Assembly: GCF_014212055.1 (NCBI RefSeq)
Contig: NZ_JACJVO010000025.1
Span: 1-64,000 of the forward strand
Direction of reading: 5' to 3'
Origin: Cohnella zeiphila
GTDB taxonomy: Bacteria > Bacillota > Bacilli > Paenibacillales > Paenibacillaceae
DNA: 64,000 nucleotides
A program made the translations under genes and the position numbers. Below are positions 7,721 to 16,534 of the stretch, one piece after another. The notes beneath the pieces were generated by a model. That model made no database searches. It worked only from the letters and a program-made list of their open reading frames with translations, and was not told the origin of the DNA. Each line of letters starts with the position of its first letter. Within the stretch, counting starts at the first letter, position 1.

Positions 7721-10700
7721 ATGCAACGGTTCGGCCATGAAGCGGAAGCGCCGGATTGGATGAACGTTCGGGTTCTGGGCCGAAGCCTGGAGCCCGCCCA
7801 TGCCGACTTGATCCCTTACGCGGACGCGGAGAGCGCGTTAAGCCAACCTCGCGAACAATCGCCTTTTTTCCGATTGCTGAACGGGAGATGGAAGTTCCGG
7901 TACGCGAAACGCCCGTCCGACGCGCCGGACGGTTTCGAGTCCCCGTCCTACCCGGACGCGGACTGGGACGAGCTCCCGGTGCCGGGACATTGGCAGCTTC
8001 ACGGATACGGGCGGCCTCATTACAGCAGCTGTCCGTATCCTTTTCCGATCGATCCCCCGCTCGTTCCTCTCGACAATCCCACGGGCTGCTTCCGGACGCA
8101 ATTCCATTATGAAGAGAGCTGGCGGGACCGAAATGTCCGTCTCGTGTTCGAAGGGGTGGACTCGGCCTTTCACGTGTGGGTGAACGGGGAGCCGGCCGGC
8201 TACGGCCAAGGGAGCCATCTGACGAGCGAATTCGATATTACGGTGCTGCTGAGGCCGGGGAGCAACACGCTGGCGGTGCGGGTGTACCAATGGTCGGACG
8301 GCAGCTACCTGGAGAGCCAGGACAAGTGGCGGCTGAGCGGCATTTTTCGCGACGTTTACTTGCTCGCCCTGCCCCCCGTCTACATCCGGGATGCAACGGT
8401 CCGCACGCATATCGGTCGCGGAGGGGCGGAGGCGGAGCTGGACGCGGACGTCCGAATCGCTGGCGGCGTGAGGGCTTCGCCGGTCCCGTCGGCACGCTTG
8501 CGGCTCAAGCTCCTGGACAGGGAGGGGCGTGCCGTTCTGGAGCAGTTTCACGAGCTGCCGAATGCGCCGTCGCCGGGGGAAGAGACGGCCGTCGCCTGCC
8601 GGGCACGGATCGCTTCGCCTCGGCTCTGGACGGCGGAAACGCCGGATCTGTACGAGCTCCTGCTCGAATTGGGCGGCCCGGACGGAGAGACGCTGGAGGT
8701 CAAGCGGGTGATGGTCGGCTTCCGCAGCGTGGCCGTTCGGGAAGGACATCTTCTGGTCAACGATCGGCCCATTACGATCAAGGGAGTCAACCGGAACGAG
8801 TTCGAGCCTTTGACGGGAGCGGCGATCCCGTACGAGAGCATGGAGCGGGACATTCGCCTGATGAAAAGCTGGGGGCTCAACGCCGTCCGCTTGTCCCACT
8901 ACCCGAACGATCCCCGCTGGCTCGACTTGTGCGACCGTTACGGCCTGTACGCGATCGATGAAGCGGACCTGGAGACGCACGGGTTCCATTTTGTCGGGAA
9001 CGAAGGGGAACTGGCAGGCCGGCCGGAATGGAAGGAAGCGTTCGTGGACCGGGCGCGCCGGATGGTCGAACGCGACAAAAACCATCCGTCCGTCATCATG
9101 TGGTCGCTCGGCAACGAATCGGGCTACGGGCCGAACCACGACGCGATGGCCGAGTGGATCCGGCAGGCCGACGGCACGCGGCCGATCCATTACGAACGGG
9201 CCTATGAAGCTCCGGTCGTAGACATCGTCAGCTCGATGTACCCGTCCGTAGACATGCTGATCGCGGAAGGCCGCAAGATCGACCCTCGCCCGTACCTGAT
9301 GGTCGAATACGGCCATGCCATGGGCAACTCGACAGGCAATCTGCAGGAATATTGGGATGCCGTTTACGAGTATCCGCGGCTTCTGGGAGGTCTCGTCTGG
9401 GAGTGGACCGATCTGGCCGTGATGCGCCGCTCGGACGATGGGGAGCTTGTGTATGCGTACGGCGGCGATTTCGGCGAGGAGCCGCACAGCGGCCCGTTCT
9501 GCCTGGACGGCCTGCTGTTTCCGGACCGGACGCCGAAGGCGTCGATGCTGGAGCTGGCCAAGGCGATCGAACCTGTCAAAGTTCGGGATTGGGACCCCCT
9601 GACCGGCCGGTTGACGTTGGAAAATCGGTACGATTTTCGGACGCTGGCCCATCTGCGCGGAGAATGGGCGCTTATGCGAGACGGCGAGAAAGCATGCGAA
9701 GGGGAGCTGCCCCTGCTGCGGACGCCTCCGGGCGATGCGGAGACGGTGAAAGTGCCGCTGCCTACGGACCGCTTGGGAGCGGCGGGAGAATATTGGCTGC
9801 AAATGCGCTGGACGACGCGCGAGGCGACGCTCTGGGCGGAGGCCGGGCACGAGACCGCTTGGGCGGATCTTCCGGTGAAAGTCGCGGACGAGAACGCCAC
9901 CTCGCAACCGGCTCATCCGGCCGTAATGCCGCCTCTTGATTGGGAACGGACCAAACCGTTGCTGCGGGTAGGCCCAGAGGACGATGCGCTGACCTTTTGC
10001 CTGGAGAGCGGCGCGTTAACCGACTGGAAGCTTGCGGGAAGGCCGCTGCTGCTCTTCGGTCCCGAGATCGGCATCTGGCGGGCGCCGGTCGACAACGACA
10101 TCCATCTGGCGAAGGAGTGGAAAAAAGCCGGCTACGACCGCCTCGTCGCGCTGCCCCGGGGAGCGACGGTCGAGCGCTTGGACGGAGGAGGCGTGCAGGT
10201 TCGCGGGGACTTGGCGCTCGGGGCGAGAGGCGAGGGCGTCGCCTTCCGTTGCGCGGTGAGCTACACCTTGTCGGCGGATGGAGCATGGCTGCTGGAGGCG
10301 AAGCTCGAGCCCCGCGAAGGGCTTCCTCCCCTGCCGCGTTTTGGGTTTGAACTGCGAATGCCGGAGGGCTTCGACCGGATCGCCTGGTTCGGTCGGGGAC
10401 CGCACGAGTGCTACCCGGACCGGAAGGAGAGCGGCAAGCTCGGCATATTCAGCGGGGCGGTGCAGGACCAGTTCGTTCCTTACATCAAGCCGCAGGAAAA
10501 CGGCCGCAAAGCCGATATCCGCTGGGCGGAGGTGACGAACGCCGCCGGCATCGGACTGCGGTTCGAAGCCGTGAACGGCCGTTGGTTCGGTATCGGAGCG
10601 AGCCATTACGCGACGGAAGACTTGTCGACCGCGACTCACGTTCATCGGCTCACGCGCCTAGACGAAACCGTCATTCGGCTCGATGCCGCCCACAGCGGCC

Positions 10701-10801
10701 TCGGTAACCATAGCTGCGGCTATGCGCCGACGTTGGGGAAGTACCTTCTTCCCGCCGAGCCGATGACGTTCGCGGTCCGAATCAAGCCGGTTCGCGGTTG
10801 A
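7721..10801 (+). CDS. lacZ: LacZ-type GH2 beta-galactosidase
   Basis: A 1026-residue five-domain GH2 enzyme, close to the length of E. coli LacZ. The jelly-roll and immunoglobulin-like domains include DKWRLSGIFRDVYL. The TIM barrel has the acid/base in WSLGNESGYG (near Glu466) and the nucleophile in VEYGHAMGN (near Glu529), followed by GGLVWEWTDL. A C-terminal beta-sandwich domain contains RIAWFGRGPHECYPDRK. It has no signal peptide, so it should release terminal galactose from imported oligosaccharides. I prefer ATG 7721 over ATG 7715 because GGAGG ends directly against 7715. It is the last gene of the RuBisCO-like operon, and its 3' end overlaps the convergent MFS gene by 20 bp. Confidence 0.92.
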   Translation: MQRFGHEAEAPDWMNVRVLGRSLEPAHADLIPYADAESALSQPREQSPFFRLLNGRWKFRYAKRPSDAPDGFESPSYPDADWDELPVPGHWQLHGYGRPHYSSCPYPFPIDPPLVPLDNPTGCFRTQFHYEESWRDRNVRLVFEGVDSAFHVWVNGEPAGYGQGSHLTSEFDITVLLRPGSNTLAVRVYQWSDGSYLESQDKWRLSGIFRDVYLLALPPVYIRDATVRTHIGRGGAEAELDADVRIAGGVRASPVPSARLRLKLLDREGRAVLEQFHELPNAPSPGEETAVACRARIASPRLWTAETPDLYELLLELGGPDGETLEVKRVMVGFRSVAVREGHLLVNDRPITIKGVNRNEFEPLTGAAIPYESMERDIRLMKSWGLNAVRLSHYPNDPRWLDLCDRYGLYAIDEADLETHGFHFVGNEGELAGRPEWKEAFVDRARRMVERDKNHPSVIMWSLGNESGYGPNHDAMAEWIRQADGTRPIHYERAYEAPVVDIVSSMYPSVDMLIAEGRKIDPRPYLMVEYGHAMGNSTGNLQEYWDAVYEYPRLLGGLVWEWTDLAVMRRSDDGELVYAYGGDFGEEPHSGPFCLDGLLFPDRTPKASMLELAKAIEPVKVRDWDPLTGRLTLENRYDFRTLAHLRGEWALMRDGEKACEGELPLLRTPPGDAETVKVPLPTDRLGAAGEYWLQMRWTTREATLWAEAGHETAWADLPVKVADENATSQPAHPAVMPPLDWERTKPLLRVGPEDDALTFCLESGALTDWKLAGRPLLLFGPEIGIWRAPVDNDIHLAKEWKKAGYDRLVALPRGATVERLDGGGVQVRGDLALGARGEGVAFRCAVSYTLSADGAWLLEAKLEPREGLPPLPRFGFELRMPEGFDRIAWFGRGPHECYPDRKESGKLGIFSGAVQDQFVPYIKPQENGRKADIRWAEVTNAAGIGLRFEAVNGRWFGIGASHYATEDLSTATHVHRLTRLDETVIRLDAAHSGLGNHSCGYAPTLGKYLLPAEPMTFAVRIKPVRG

Positions 10802-11957
10802 TCTCTTCGAATTTTGTTTCTTTTGAAGCATACATCGAAAATAATGCGGAGCCGATCGCGAGCAGCACGATTCCTCCTCCGGCCCAGGCGTTCAGAGTAA
10901 CGGCATAACGGTTGACGATCAGCCCGCCGATCGCGGAGCCGAGCGCCACTCCGATATGCAGCGCCGAAGTGTTAAAGCTGAGCTGCACCCCCGCCGAGCC
11001 CGGGCTCGATGCGAGCAGATAGCTCTGAATCGCCGGGCTCGGCGCCATGTTGAACGCGCACCACAGGATGACGGCCGCGAGCAGGCTCGGCATCGAGGCA
11101 GAAGCGACCGGCAGCAAGAAGATGGCGGCCGCATGGAGCATAAGGGCGATCAGAATGGTGCGCCGGGCCCCCAGCCTATCCGATGCCCAGCCTCCGATCC
11201 AGCCGCCGGCAACGCCGGCCGCCCCATACACCAGCAACACCAGACTGATCGTTTGCGTCGACAAATTCATTGTTGTTTTCAGAAAAGGGGAAATGTAAGC
11301 ATAAATAGCGAATTGCCCGGTCATCTGCAACACTGAAATTAGATGGGCGGACCAGATCTTGGGCGTCCGCAGCGTTCGAAGCTGCCGCCGCAGCGGCTCG
11401 GCCGATTCGGACTCGAGCTTGGGGAGCGCCTTCGCCAGAACGAGCAGTACGGTTAACGTAAGACCGGCAATCAGCGCGAAGGTCATTCGCCAGCCGGCTC
11501 TCTCTCCGACGAAGGTTCCGAGCGGTACTCCTAACACGAGCGAGGCGCTGATGCCCATGAAGATGATCCCGATCGCTCTCCCTTTCGTTTCGGGGGCTGC
11601 CAAATGAGCCGCCATCGTGACGGACAGGACCACGACGACCGAGCAACTGGCCGCCAGAAGCACGCGAGAAAGCAGCAGCACGGTAAAGTTTGGAGCCAGC
11701 ATTGAAACGACGCAGCCGACAACAAAGAGAGACATGGCGGCAAGAAGCAGTTTTTTTCTTTCCCAGCGGGCGGTCAAGGCGAGCAGGATCGGCGATCCCA
11801 ATGCGAAGATGAGCGAATATACCGACACCAGCTGCCCCGCGGCACCCAAAGAAACGTTCAGATCCGTGGCAATCAGATTCAAAATTCCGGCAATAACCAA
11901 TTCCACCGTTCCCACCACGAAGGAAGCGACAGCCAACAGAACGATTCTTGCATTCAT
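10782..11957 (-). CDS. MFS drug/sugar efflux transporter (DHA1-like)
   Basis: A 391-residue membrane protein with about 12 hydrophobic segments. It starts FVVGTVELVIAGILNLIATD, typical of the AraJ/PbuE/YdhP group of proton-driven exporters. It has a basic loop after TM2 (LTARWERKKLLL) and a GWRMTF loop. Start ATG 11957 is preceded on the minus strand by an AAAGGAGGG-type site. It is transcribed divergently from the Xre-family regulator 165 bp away, the usual arrangement for an exporter controlled by its own regulator. It overlaps the 3' end of lacZ by 20 bp in convergent orientation. The exported compound is unknown. Confidence 0.88.
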   Translation of the reverse strand: MNARIVLLAVASFVVGTVELVIAGILNLIATDLNVSLGAAGQLVSVYSLIFALGSPILLALTARWERKKLLLAAMSLFVVGCVVSMLAPNFTVLLLSRVLLAASCSVVVVLSVTMAAHLAAPETKGRAIGIIFMGISASLVLGVPLGTFVGERAGWRMTFALIAGLTLTVLLVLAKALPKLESESAEPLRRQLRTLRTPKIWSAHLISVLQMTGQFAIYAYISPFLKTTMNLSTQTISLVLLVYGAAGVAGGWIGGWASDRLGARRTILIALMLHAAAIFLLPVASASMPSLLAAVILWCAFNMAPSPAIQSYLLASSPGSAGVQLSFNTSALHIGVALGSAIGGLIVNRYAVTLNAWAGGGIVLLAIGSALFSMYASKETKFEEINREPA

Positions 11958-12122
11958 CGTAACCCTCCTTTTTTTCCCCTGCCACTCGTACTCCTCCTTC
12001 CGCTGAATTCGGAGACACGCTTAGTGTATAATGAGAAAAAAACGACAACGAGAAGCGAGTTTATCCGGGGACAAAAAGTCTTAGGATAACGCTGTCCGGC
12101 ATGGAATAAGGGGGAGTTGCGA

Positions 12123-13115
12123 GTGAAGCCGTTCGCAGCGGCGCCAACGGAAGCGGCGGATTCGGAAAAAGAGACCGTTCGCGCGCGAACGCCTGACAGA
12201 CTCGAGACAGCCGCTCCTGCGGCAATTGCGGCCGATCCGAGAGACGTCCGTCCGGGGGCGGGCGCCGATGAAGCCCGCCGACGCGAGCTTGCCGATTTTC
12301 TGCGGGGCCGCCGCGATCGATTGACGCCCGAGCGGGCCGGATTGCCGTCCGGCCGCCGCAGACGGACTCCGGGGCTGCGCCGCGAGGAAGTCGCCCAGTT
12401 GGTCGGCGTCAGCACGGACTGGTACACGCGCTTGGAGCAAGGCCGACCGATCCAGGTTTCGCTGCAAGTGCTCGAAAGCTTATCCAACGCGCTGCGTCTC
12501 GATCCCATTGAACGCCGCCATCTTCTGGTCCTGGCCAGCCCGCAGCCGCTGCTGCCGCACGCCGAACCGTCCCCCGTCGGGAGCCCGACGCTGCAGCGCT
12601 ATTTGGATCGGCAGGGGGCCGCTCCGGCTTGCGTGATGGATTCGCGGCTGACGATCGTGGCATGGAATCGGTCGGCCTGCTCCGTATTCGGCGATTACGC
12701 CCGGATGAGCGAGCGCGAACGCAACTCCGTATGGCGCGCTTTTCGTTCGCCGGAGTTGAGGGAGCTCAAACGCGAAGGTTGGGAAGCGCACGCCAGAATG
12801 CGGCTCGCGCAGTTCCGCGCCGGTTATGCGCAGTTTGCCGGCGATCCGTGGAGAACCGGGATGATCGAGGAATTGACTCGAGAAAGCTTCGAGTTTCGAG
12901 CCTGGTGGGCGGAGCACGACGTGCTGAACGCTCCGGAAGGACGAAAGCTGATTTATCATCCCGAGGCGGGACCTCTGGCGTTCGAGCATCTGTCGTTCGA
13001 ATCCGTCGACGTACCCGGATTGCAGGTGATGATCAACATGCCGCTGCCGGATTTCGATACGGAGACGAAAATAAGCAGGCTGTTGGAAAGGGAGAACGAA
13101 TTCATGGGGAGATGA
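12123..13115 (+). CDS. Xre-family regulator with MmyB-like ligand-binding domain
   Basis: About 330 residues. After an unusual Ala-rich tail of about 55 residues, a helix-turn-helix region reads ELADFLRGRRDRLTPERAGL, then TPGLRREEVAQLVGVSTDWY. A C-terminal MmyB-like domain follows, with LTIVAWNRSACSVFGDY. GTG 12123 lies about 6 nt after AGGGGAG; the in-frame TTG 12117 abuts that site and is less likely. It is divergent from the MFS exporter and probably represses it in response to a small molecule. The histidinol phosphatase gene starts 7 bp downstream, so the two may be cotranscribed. Confidence 0.87.
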   Translation: MKPFAAAPTEAADSEKETVRARTPDRLETAAPAAIAADPRDVRPGAGADEARRRELADFLRGRRDRLTPERAGLPSGRRRRTPGLRREEVAQLVGVSTDWYTRLEQGRPIQVSLQVLESLSNALRLDPIERRHLLVLASPQPLLPHAEPSPVGSPTLQRYLDRQGAAPACVMDSRLTIVAWNRSACSVFGDYARMSERERNSVWRAFRSPELRELKREGWEAHARMRLAQFRAGYAQFAGDPWRTGMIEELTRESFEFRAWWAEHDVLNAPEGRKLIYHPEAGPLAFEHLSFESVDVPGLQVMINMPLPDFDTETKISRLLERENEFMGR

Positions 13116-13122
13116 GCGAAGC

Positions 13123-13941
13123 ATGAAGTGGGATGGGCATACGCACAGCAAGTTCTGCTATCACGGTCATCCGGCCGAGCAGCAGGAGTATCTGGAGCGG
13201 GCGATTGAGATGGGCTTCGAGAGATACAGCGTAACCGAGCATCCGCCGCTTCCGGACAAGCTGGTGGACAACCCGCAGCTGATGCTGGAGCTGGCGATGC
13301 CCGAGCGGGAGCTGCCGGACTATTTCGCCTATATGAAGGAAATGAAGGCAAGGTATGAAGGACGGCTCGACGTCGCCATCGGGCTGGAGATGGATTATCT
13401 CTACCGGCAGGAGGACTTTTCGGACCGCATCGTCGACAAGTGGGCGGCGCAGATGGAAGATGCGGTCGTATCCGTGCATTATCTGCCGAGCCGGGGCGGC
13501 GCGATGCGCTGCATCGATTACACGGCGGACGACTTCAAGGACGCCTTCCTCGGTTATTACGGCTCGATCGACAAAGTCGTGGAGGAGTACTTCAACCACG
13601 TGGAGATGGAGATCGAATGGGCGGCGCAGCTGCCGATGCGGAAGCGGATCGGCCATGTGAACCTGATCCGCAAGTTCCGCAAGGAGCTGCCGGAGATGGA
13701 TCAGGCGTTCATTCGCCGCAGGCTGGAGGGGCTTCTCCCGAAGTTGAAGGCGGCGGGCATCGGCGTGGACGTGAACGTGGCCGGCCTCCGGGCGGCGACG
13801 TGCGAGGAGGTTTATGTGCCGGAATGGTTCATGAACTCTTGCCGGGAGCGCGGCATCGAGCTGGTCTACGGCTCCGACTCCCATCGTCCCGATCAGGTGG
13901 GCGCGAACTGGGATTGGTTCGCCGAACGAATCGGCATGTGA
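13123..13941 (+). CDS. hisJ: PHP-domain histidinol-phosphatase (HisJ type)
   Basis: A 272-residue PHP-family metal phosphoesterase. Metal-binding motifs are in order: DGHTHSKFCYHG at the N terminus, EHPPLP, GLEMDYL, VSVHYL, IGHVNLI and GSDSHRPDQVG. In Bacillales the HisJ type removes phosphate from L-histidinol phosphate in histidine biosynthesis. Here it is apart from a his operon, which is common for this family. It starts 7 bp after the Xre-type regulator and is followed by a clear rho-independent terminator. Substrate assignment rests on family resemblance. Confidence 0.85.
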   Translation: MKWDGHTHSKFCYHGHPAEQQEYLERAIEMGFERYSVTEHPPLPDKLVDNPQLMLELAMPERELPDYFAYMKEMKARYEGRLDVAIGLEMDYLYRQEDFSDRIVDKWAAQMEDAVVSVHYLPSRGGAMRCIDYTADDFKDAFLGYYGSIDKVVEEYFNHVEMEIEWAAQLPMRKRIGHVNLIRKFRKELPEMDQAFIRRRLEGLLPKLKAAGIGVDVNVAGLRAATCEEVYVPEWFMNSCRERGIELVYGSDSHRPDQVGANWDWFAERIGM

Positions 13942-13964
13942 GTGACAATCGACGTTCGAAAAAC

Positions 13965-13999
13965 GAACCCGCCGGGTCGCAGAACCGGGCGGGTTCTTT
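13965..13999 (+). terminator. Rho-independent terminator after hisJ
   Basis: GAACCCGCC at 13965-13973 pairs perfectly with GGCGGGTTC at 13988-13996, followed by TTT. It lies 24 bp after the hisJ stop and before the convergent AraC gene. Confidence 0.85.
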
Positions 14000-14016
14000 G
14001 CCGCAGCCGAAAAATT

Positions 14017-14889
14017 CTACCTCAGGTCCGAAGGAGGGGCCGCCGAAGAGCGGCGAGCCTTCCGGTAATGAGCCGGGGCCATTCCCGCCTTTAGCTTGAA
14101 CAGGTTCGAAAAGTAATACATATCGGCAAAACCCAATCGCCCGGCTACCTCCTGCACGGACAGCTCCGTCTGCTCCAGCAGCTTCTTGGCCAGGGTCACC
14201 TTCTCCTGCAAAACATAATGGTAAGGCGTCATTCCCATTTCGCGTTTGAACGCATCGTTGATCTGCCGGGTCGTTTTACCGGTTTGCCTGGAGAGTTCGT
14301 CCATCGTGACCCGGTATTCCACATGCCCGTCCAAGTAATCCTTCACGGTCTGAACCGTTCCCGACAACGTCCGCTGCGCCCGCACCGCGGCCGAGCCCAG
14401 CCGGTAGACTATCTCGTACAGCAGCAAGGAAAATTTCCGCTGCAGCTCGTCCGGGTCTTCCGTCCCCGCCGAAGCAAGCTTCAGCCCTTGTTCGAACAAG
14501 CTTCTCGCTTCGGCGCAGCCGATCGTCGCGCCTTGATGGAACCCGCAAGCCCGCAGCAGTTCCAGAACCGAATCGTCCTCTACGTTCATCCAGAGATAAA
14601 CCCAATGAACCGGGTCGTCCGGCTCGGCATAGACCTCGTGAAGGGCGTACTTCGGCAGAACGAACGTCTCGCCTTCGGCCGGATGCCAGACGGACGACCC
14701 GACGCGGACGGTGCCTTGCCCGGCGATGACATGGCCCAGCACCGTTATGCTTGCGCACTCGCGCAAATTGCGGTAGGCCGGATCGCAGTCGTTGATTCCC
14801 GCCATCGACACCTGCAAAGGCAGCCGGTTGCGATACGGAACCGTATAGAGCTCGCCGCGTTTGGCGCTAGGATTGAGCGGATATGGCAC
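14017..14889 (-). CDS. AraC-family regulator with cupin sensor domain
   Basis: A 290-residue one-component regulator. The N-terminal half is a cupin-like sugar-binding domain (GHVIAGQGTVRVGSSVWHPA, then ETFVLPKYALHEVYAEP). The C-terminal 100 residues hold two AraC helix-turn-helix motifs (VTMDELSRQTGKTTRQINDAF, last residue omitted in the match, and LSVQEVAGRLGFADMYYFSNLF minus its ends). The start is a GTG (complement of 14887-14889) preceded by AAAGGATGAGG. It is divergent from a sulfatase gene 109 bp away, which it probably controls. Confidence 0.9.
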   Translation of the reverse strand: MPYPLNPSAKRGELYTVPYRNRLPLQVSMAGINDCDPAYRNLRECASITVLGHVIAGQGTVRVGSSVWHPAEGETFVLPKYALHEVYAEPDDPVHWVYLWMNVEDDSVLELLRACGFHQGATIGCAEARSLFEQGLKLASAGTEDPDELQRKFSLLLYEIVYRLGSAAVRAQRTLSGTVQTVKDYLDGHVEYRVTMDELSRQTGKTTRQINDAFKREMGMTPYHYVLQEKVTLAKKLLEQTELSVQEVAGRLGFADMYYFSNLFKLKAGMAPAHYRKARRSSAAPPSDLR

Positions 14890-14997
14890 TAAACCTCATC
14901 CTTTCTGCAGTAATTCCTATTCAAACGCCGTTTGCCCTGAATTATACTCAAGGCGAGATGAGGCTTCAATCCAAGGGAAGCGAGGGATTTCTAGAAA

Positions 14998-16410
14998 ATG
15001 AGCAAGCAGCCCAACCTGATTTACGTGCTGGCCGATCAATTGCGTTACTTCTCGTGCGGCTATGCCGGCGACGAGAAGGCCCATACGCCGAACATCGACG
15101 AGTTCGCCGCGCAGGCCGTCAGCTTCCGGCAAGCCATCTCCGGCTATCCGGTCTGCGGTCCTCACCGCAACAGCCTGTTTACCGGAAAATACCCGAGCAG
15201 CACCGGCATGGTCATCAACGAATTGCGGTGCCTGCCCGATTCGGACGCCATCGGCCATGTCGTCACGCGCCATGGCTACGAGACCTCATACATCGGCAAG
15301 TGGCACCTTTACGGCGCGGACCATTCGCAGCAGTTCGTGCCGCCCGGGCCGTATCGGCTCGGCTTCGACGGCTATTGGTCCGGCTACAACTTCAATCATC
15401 ACTACTATAAAGGATTCTACTACAACGACACCGACGAGCGGCGGGAGACGCCCGGCTACGAGCCGGATTTTCAGACCGATCTCGCGATCGAATGGCTGCG
15501 CGGCGCCGACCGTTCCAAGCCGTTCGCCCTGTTCCTGAATTACGGAACGCCGCACGACCCATGGGATTGGGACAACTGCCCCGAGGAGTTCAATCGGCTG
15601 TTCCGCGACGTCCGGTTCCCGGAGCCGCCGAATTACAAGGACGGATCGGCAGACCGGTATTGGGGACGTCCCGGGGGGATGAACGAGCAGTGGTTCCTGG
15701 ACAATTGGAAGCCGAACCGGGAGCGCTTCCTGCAGGTGTACTACGCCATGACCGCCAATCTCGACTGGAATTTCGGCCGCCTGCGCCGCGCGATCGGGGA
15801 GATGGGGCTGGACGAGGATACCATCGTGGTCTTCACTTCCGATCACGGCGAGATGTTCGGCGCGCAAGGGCGCATCGCCAAAAAGATATTTTACGAGGAA
15901 GCGGTCCGCATCCCGTTCCTGATTCGCTGGAAGGGCCATACGCCCGAGGGGCATGCGACCGACGCCTGCCTCGACACGCCGGACATTATGCCGACGCTGC
16001 TCGAGCTGATGAACCTGCCGATCCCCGGATCGGTCGAGGGGATGTCATTAAAAGATCAGGCGCTCGGCTCGGACGGGCCGGAGCCCGAGGCGGCGTTCCT
16101 GCAAGGGATGGGGCATACCCATCTGTGGGTGGACGGGGACGAATGGCGCGCGGTTCGGGATAAACGATATACGTACGCCGTAATGCGGCATGACCGTTCG
16201 GAATATTTGTTCGACCACGAAGCGGACCCTTACGAGATGCGCAACCTGGCCGAAGACCCGGAGCATCTCGAGGCGGTGCGCAAATACCGCGCCATGCTGC
16301 AAGCGCGGATGGAGCAGCTCGGAGACACGTTCGAGATTTGCACGTGGTATCGGGAGCACTGGGCCGACGATCGCGCCATCGTGAAAACGGCGACGCGGGA
16401 ACCGGTGTAA
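14998..16410 (+). CDS. Formylglycine-type sulfatase 1
   Basis: A 470-residue cytoplasmic sulfatase of the alkaline-phosphatase fold. The signature CGPHR has Cys53 as the residue converted to formylglycine, followed by NSLFTGKYPSS. Metal-binding positions are visible in the N-terminal LADQLRY and in FTSDHGEMFG. There is no signal peptide, so substrates must be imported first. A start ATG is preceded by an AAGCGAGGG site. Divergence from a cupin/AraC regulator and proximity to a two-component system and ABC importer place it in a sulfated-glycan locus. Whether it acts on a sulfated monosaccharide or oligosaccharide cannot be read from sequence. Activity needs a formylglycine-generating enzyme, none of which is in this window. 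Confidence 0.9.
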   Translation: MSKQPNLIYVLADQLRYFSCGYAGDEKAHTPNIDEFAAQAVSFRQAISGYPVCGPHRNSLFTGKYPSSTGMVINELRCLPDSDAIGHVVTRHGYETSYIGKWHLYGADHSQQFVPPGPYRLGFDGYWSGYNFNHHYYKGFYYNDTDERRETPGYEPDFQTDLAIEWLRGADRSKPFALFLNYGTPHDPWDWDNCPEEFNRLFRDVRFPEPPNYKDGSADRYWGRPGGMNEQWFLDNWKPNRERFLQVYYAMTANLDWNFGRLRRAIGEMGLDEDTIVVFTSDHGEMFGAQGRIAKKIFYEEAVRIPFLIRWKGHTPEGHATDACLDTPDIMPTLLELMNLPIPGSVEGMSLKDQALGSDGPEPEAAFLQGMGHTHLWVDGDEWRAVRDKRYTYAVMRHDRSEYLFDHEADPYEMRNLAEDPEHLEAVRKYRAMLQARMEQLGDTFEICTWYREHWADDRAIVKTATREPV

Positions 16411-16433
16411 GGCGGCCGAAGCGGAAACGGCAG

Positions 16434-16470
16434 AGTCGGAGGACACAGCGCCCTCCGGCTTTTCGGCTTT
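16434..16470 (+). terminator. Rho-independent terminator after sulfatase 1
   Basis: AGTCGGAGG (16434-16442) pairs with CCTCCGGCT (16452-16460), with one G-T pair, followed by TTTCGGCTTTTT. It separates sulfatase 1 from the two-component genes. Confidence 0.7.
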
Positions 16471-16534
16471 TTCCAGCAGGAAGCGACGGGAAATATGAAT
16501 CCGCTTTCAAATGATCGATCGGGAGGCTTCCGCC

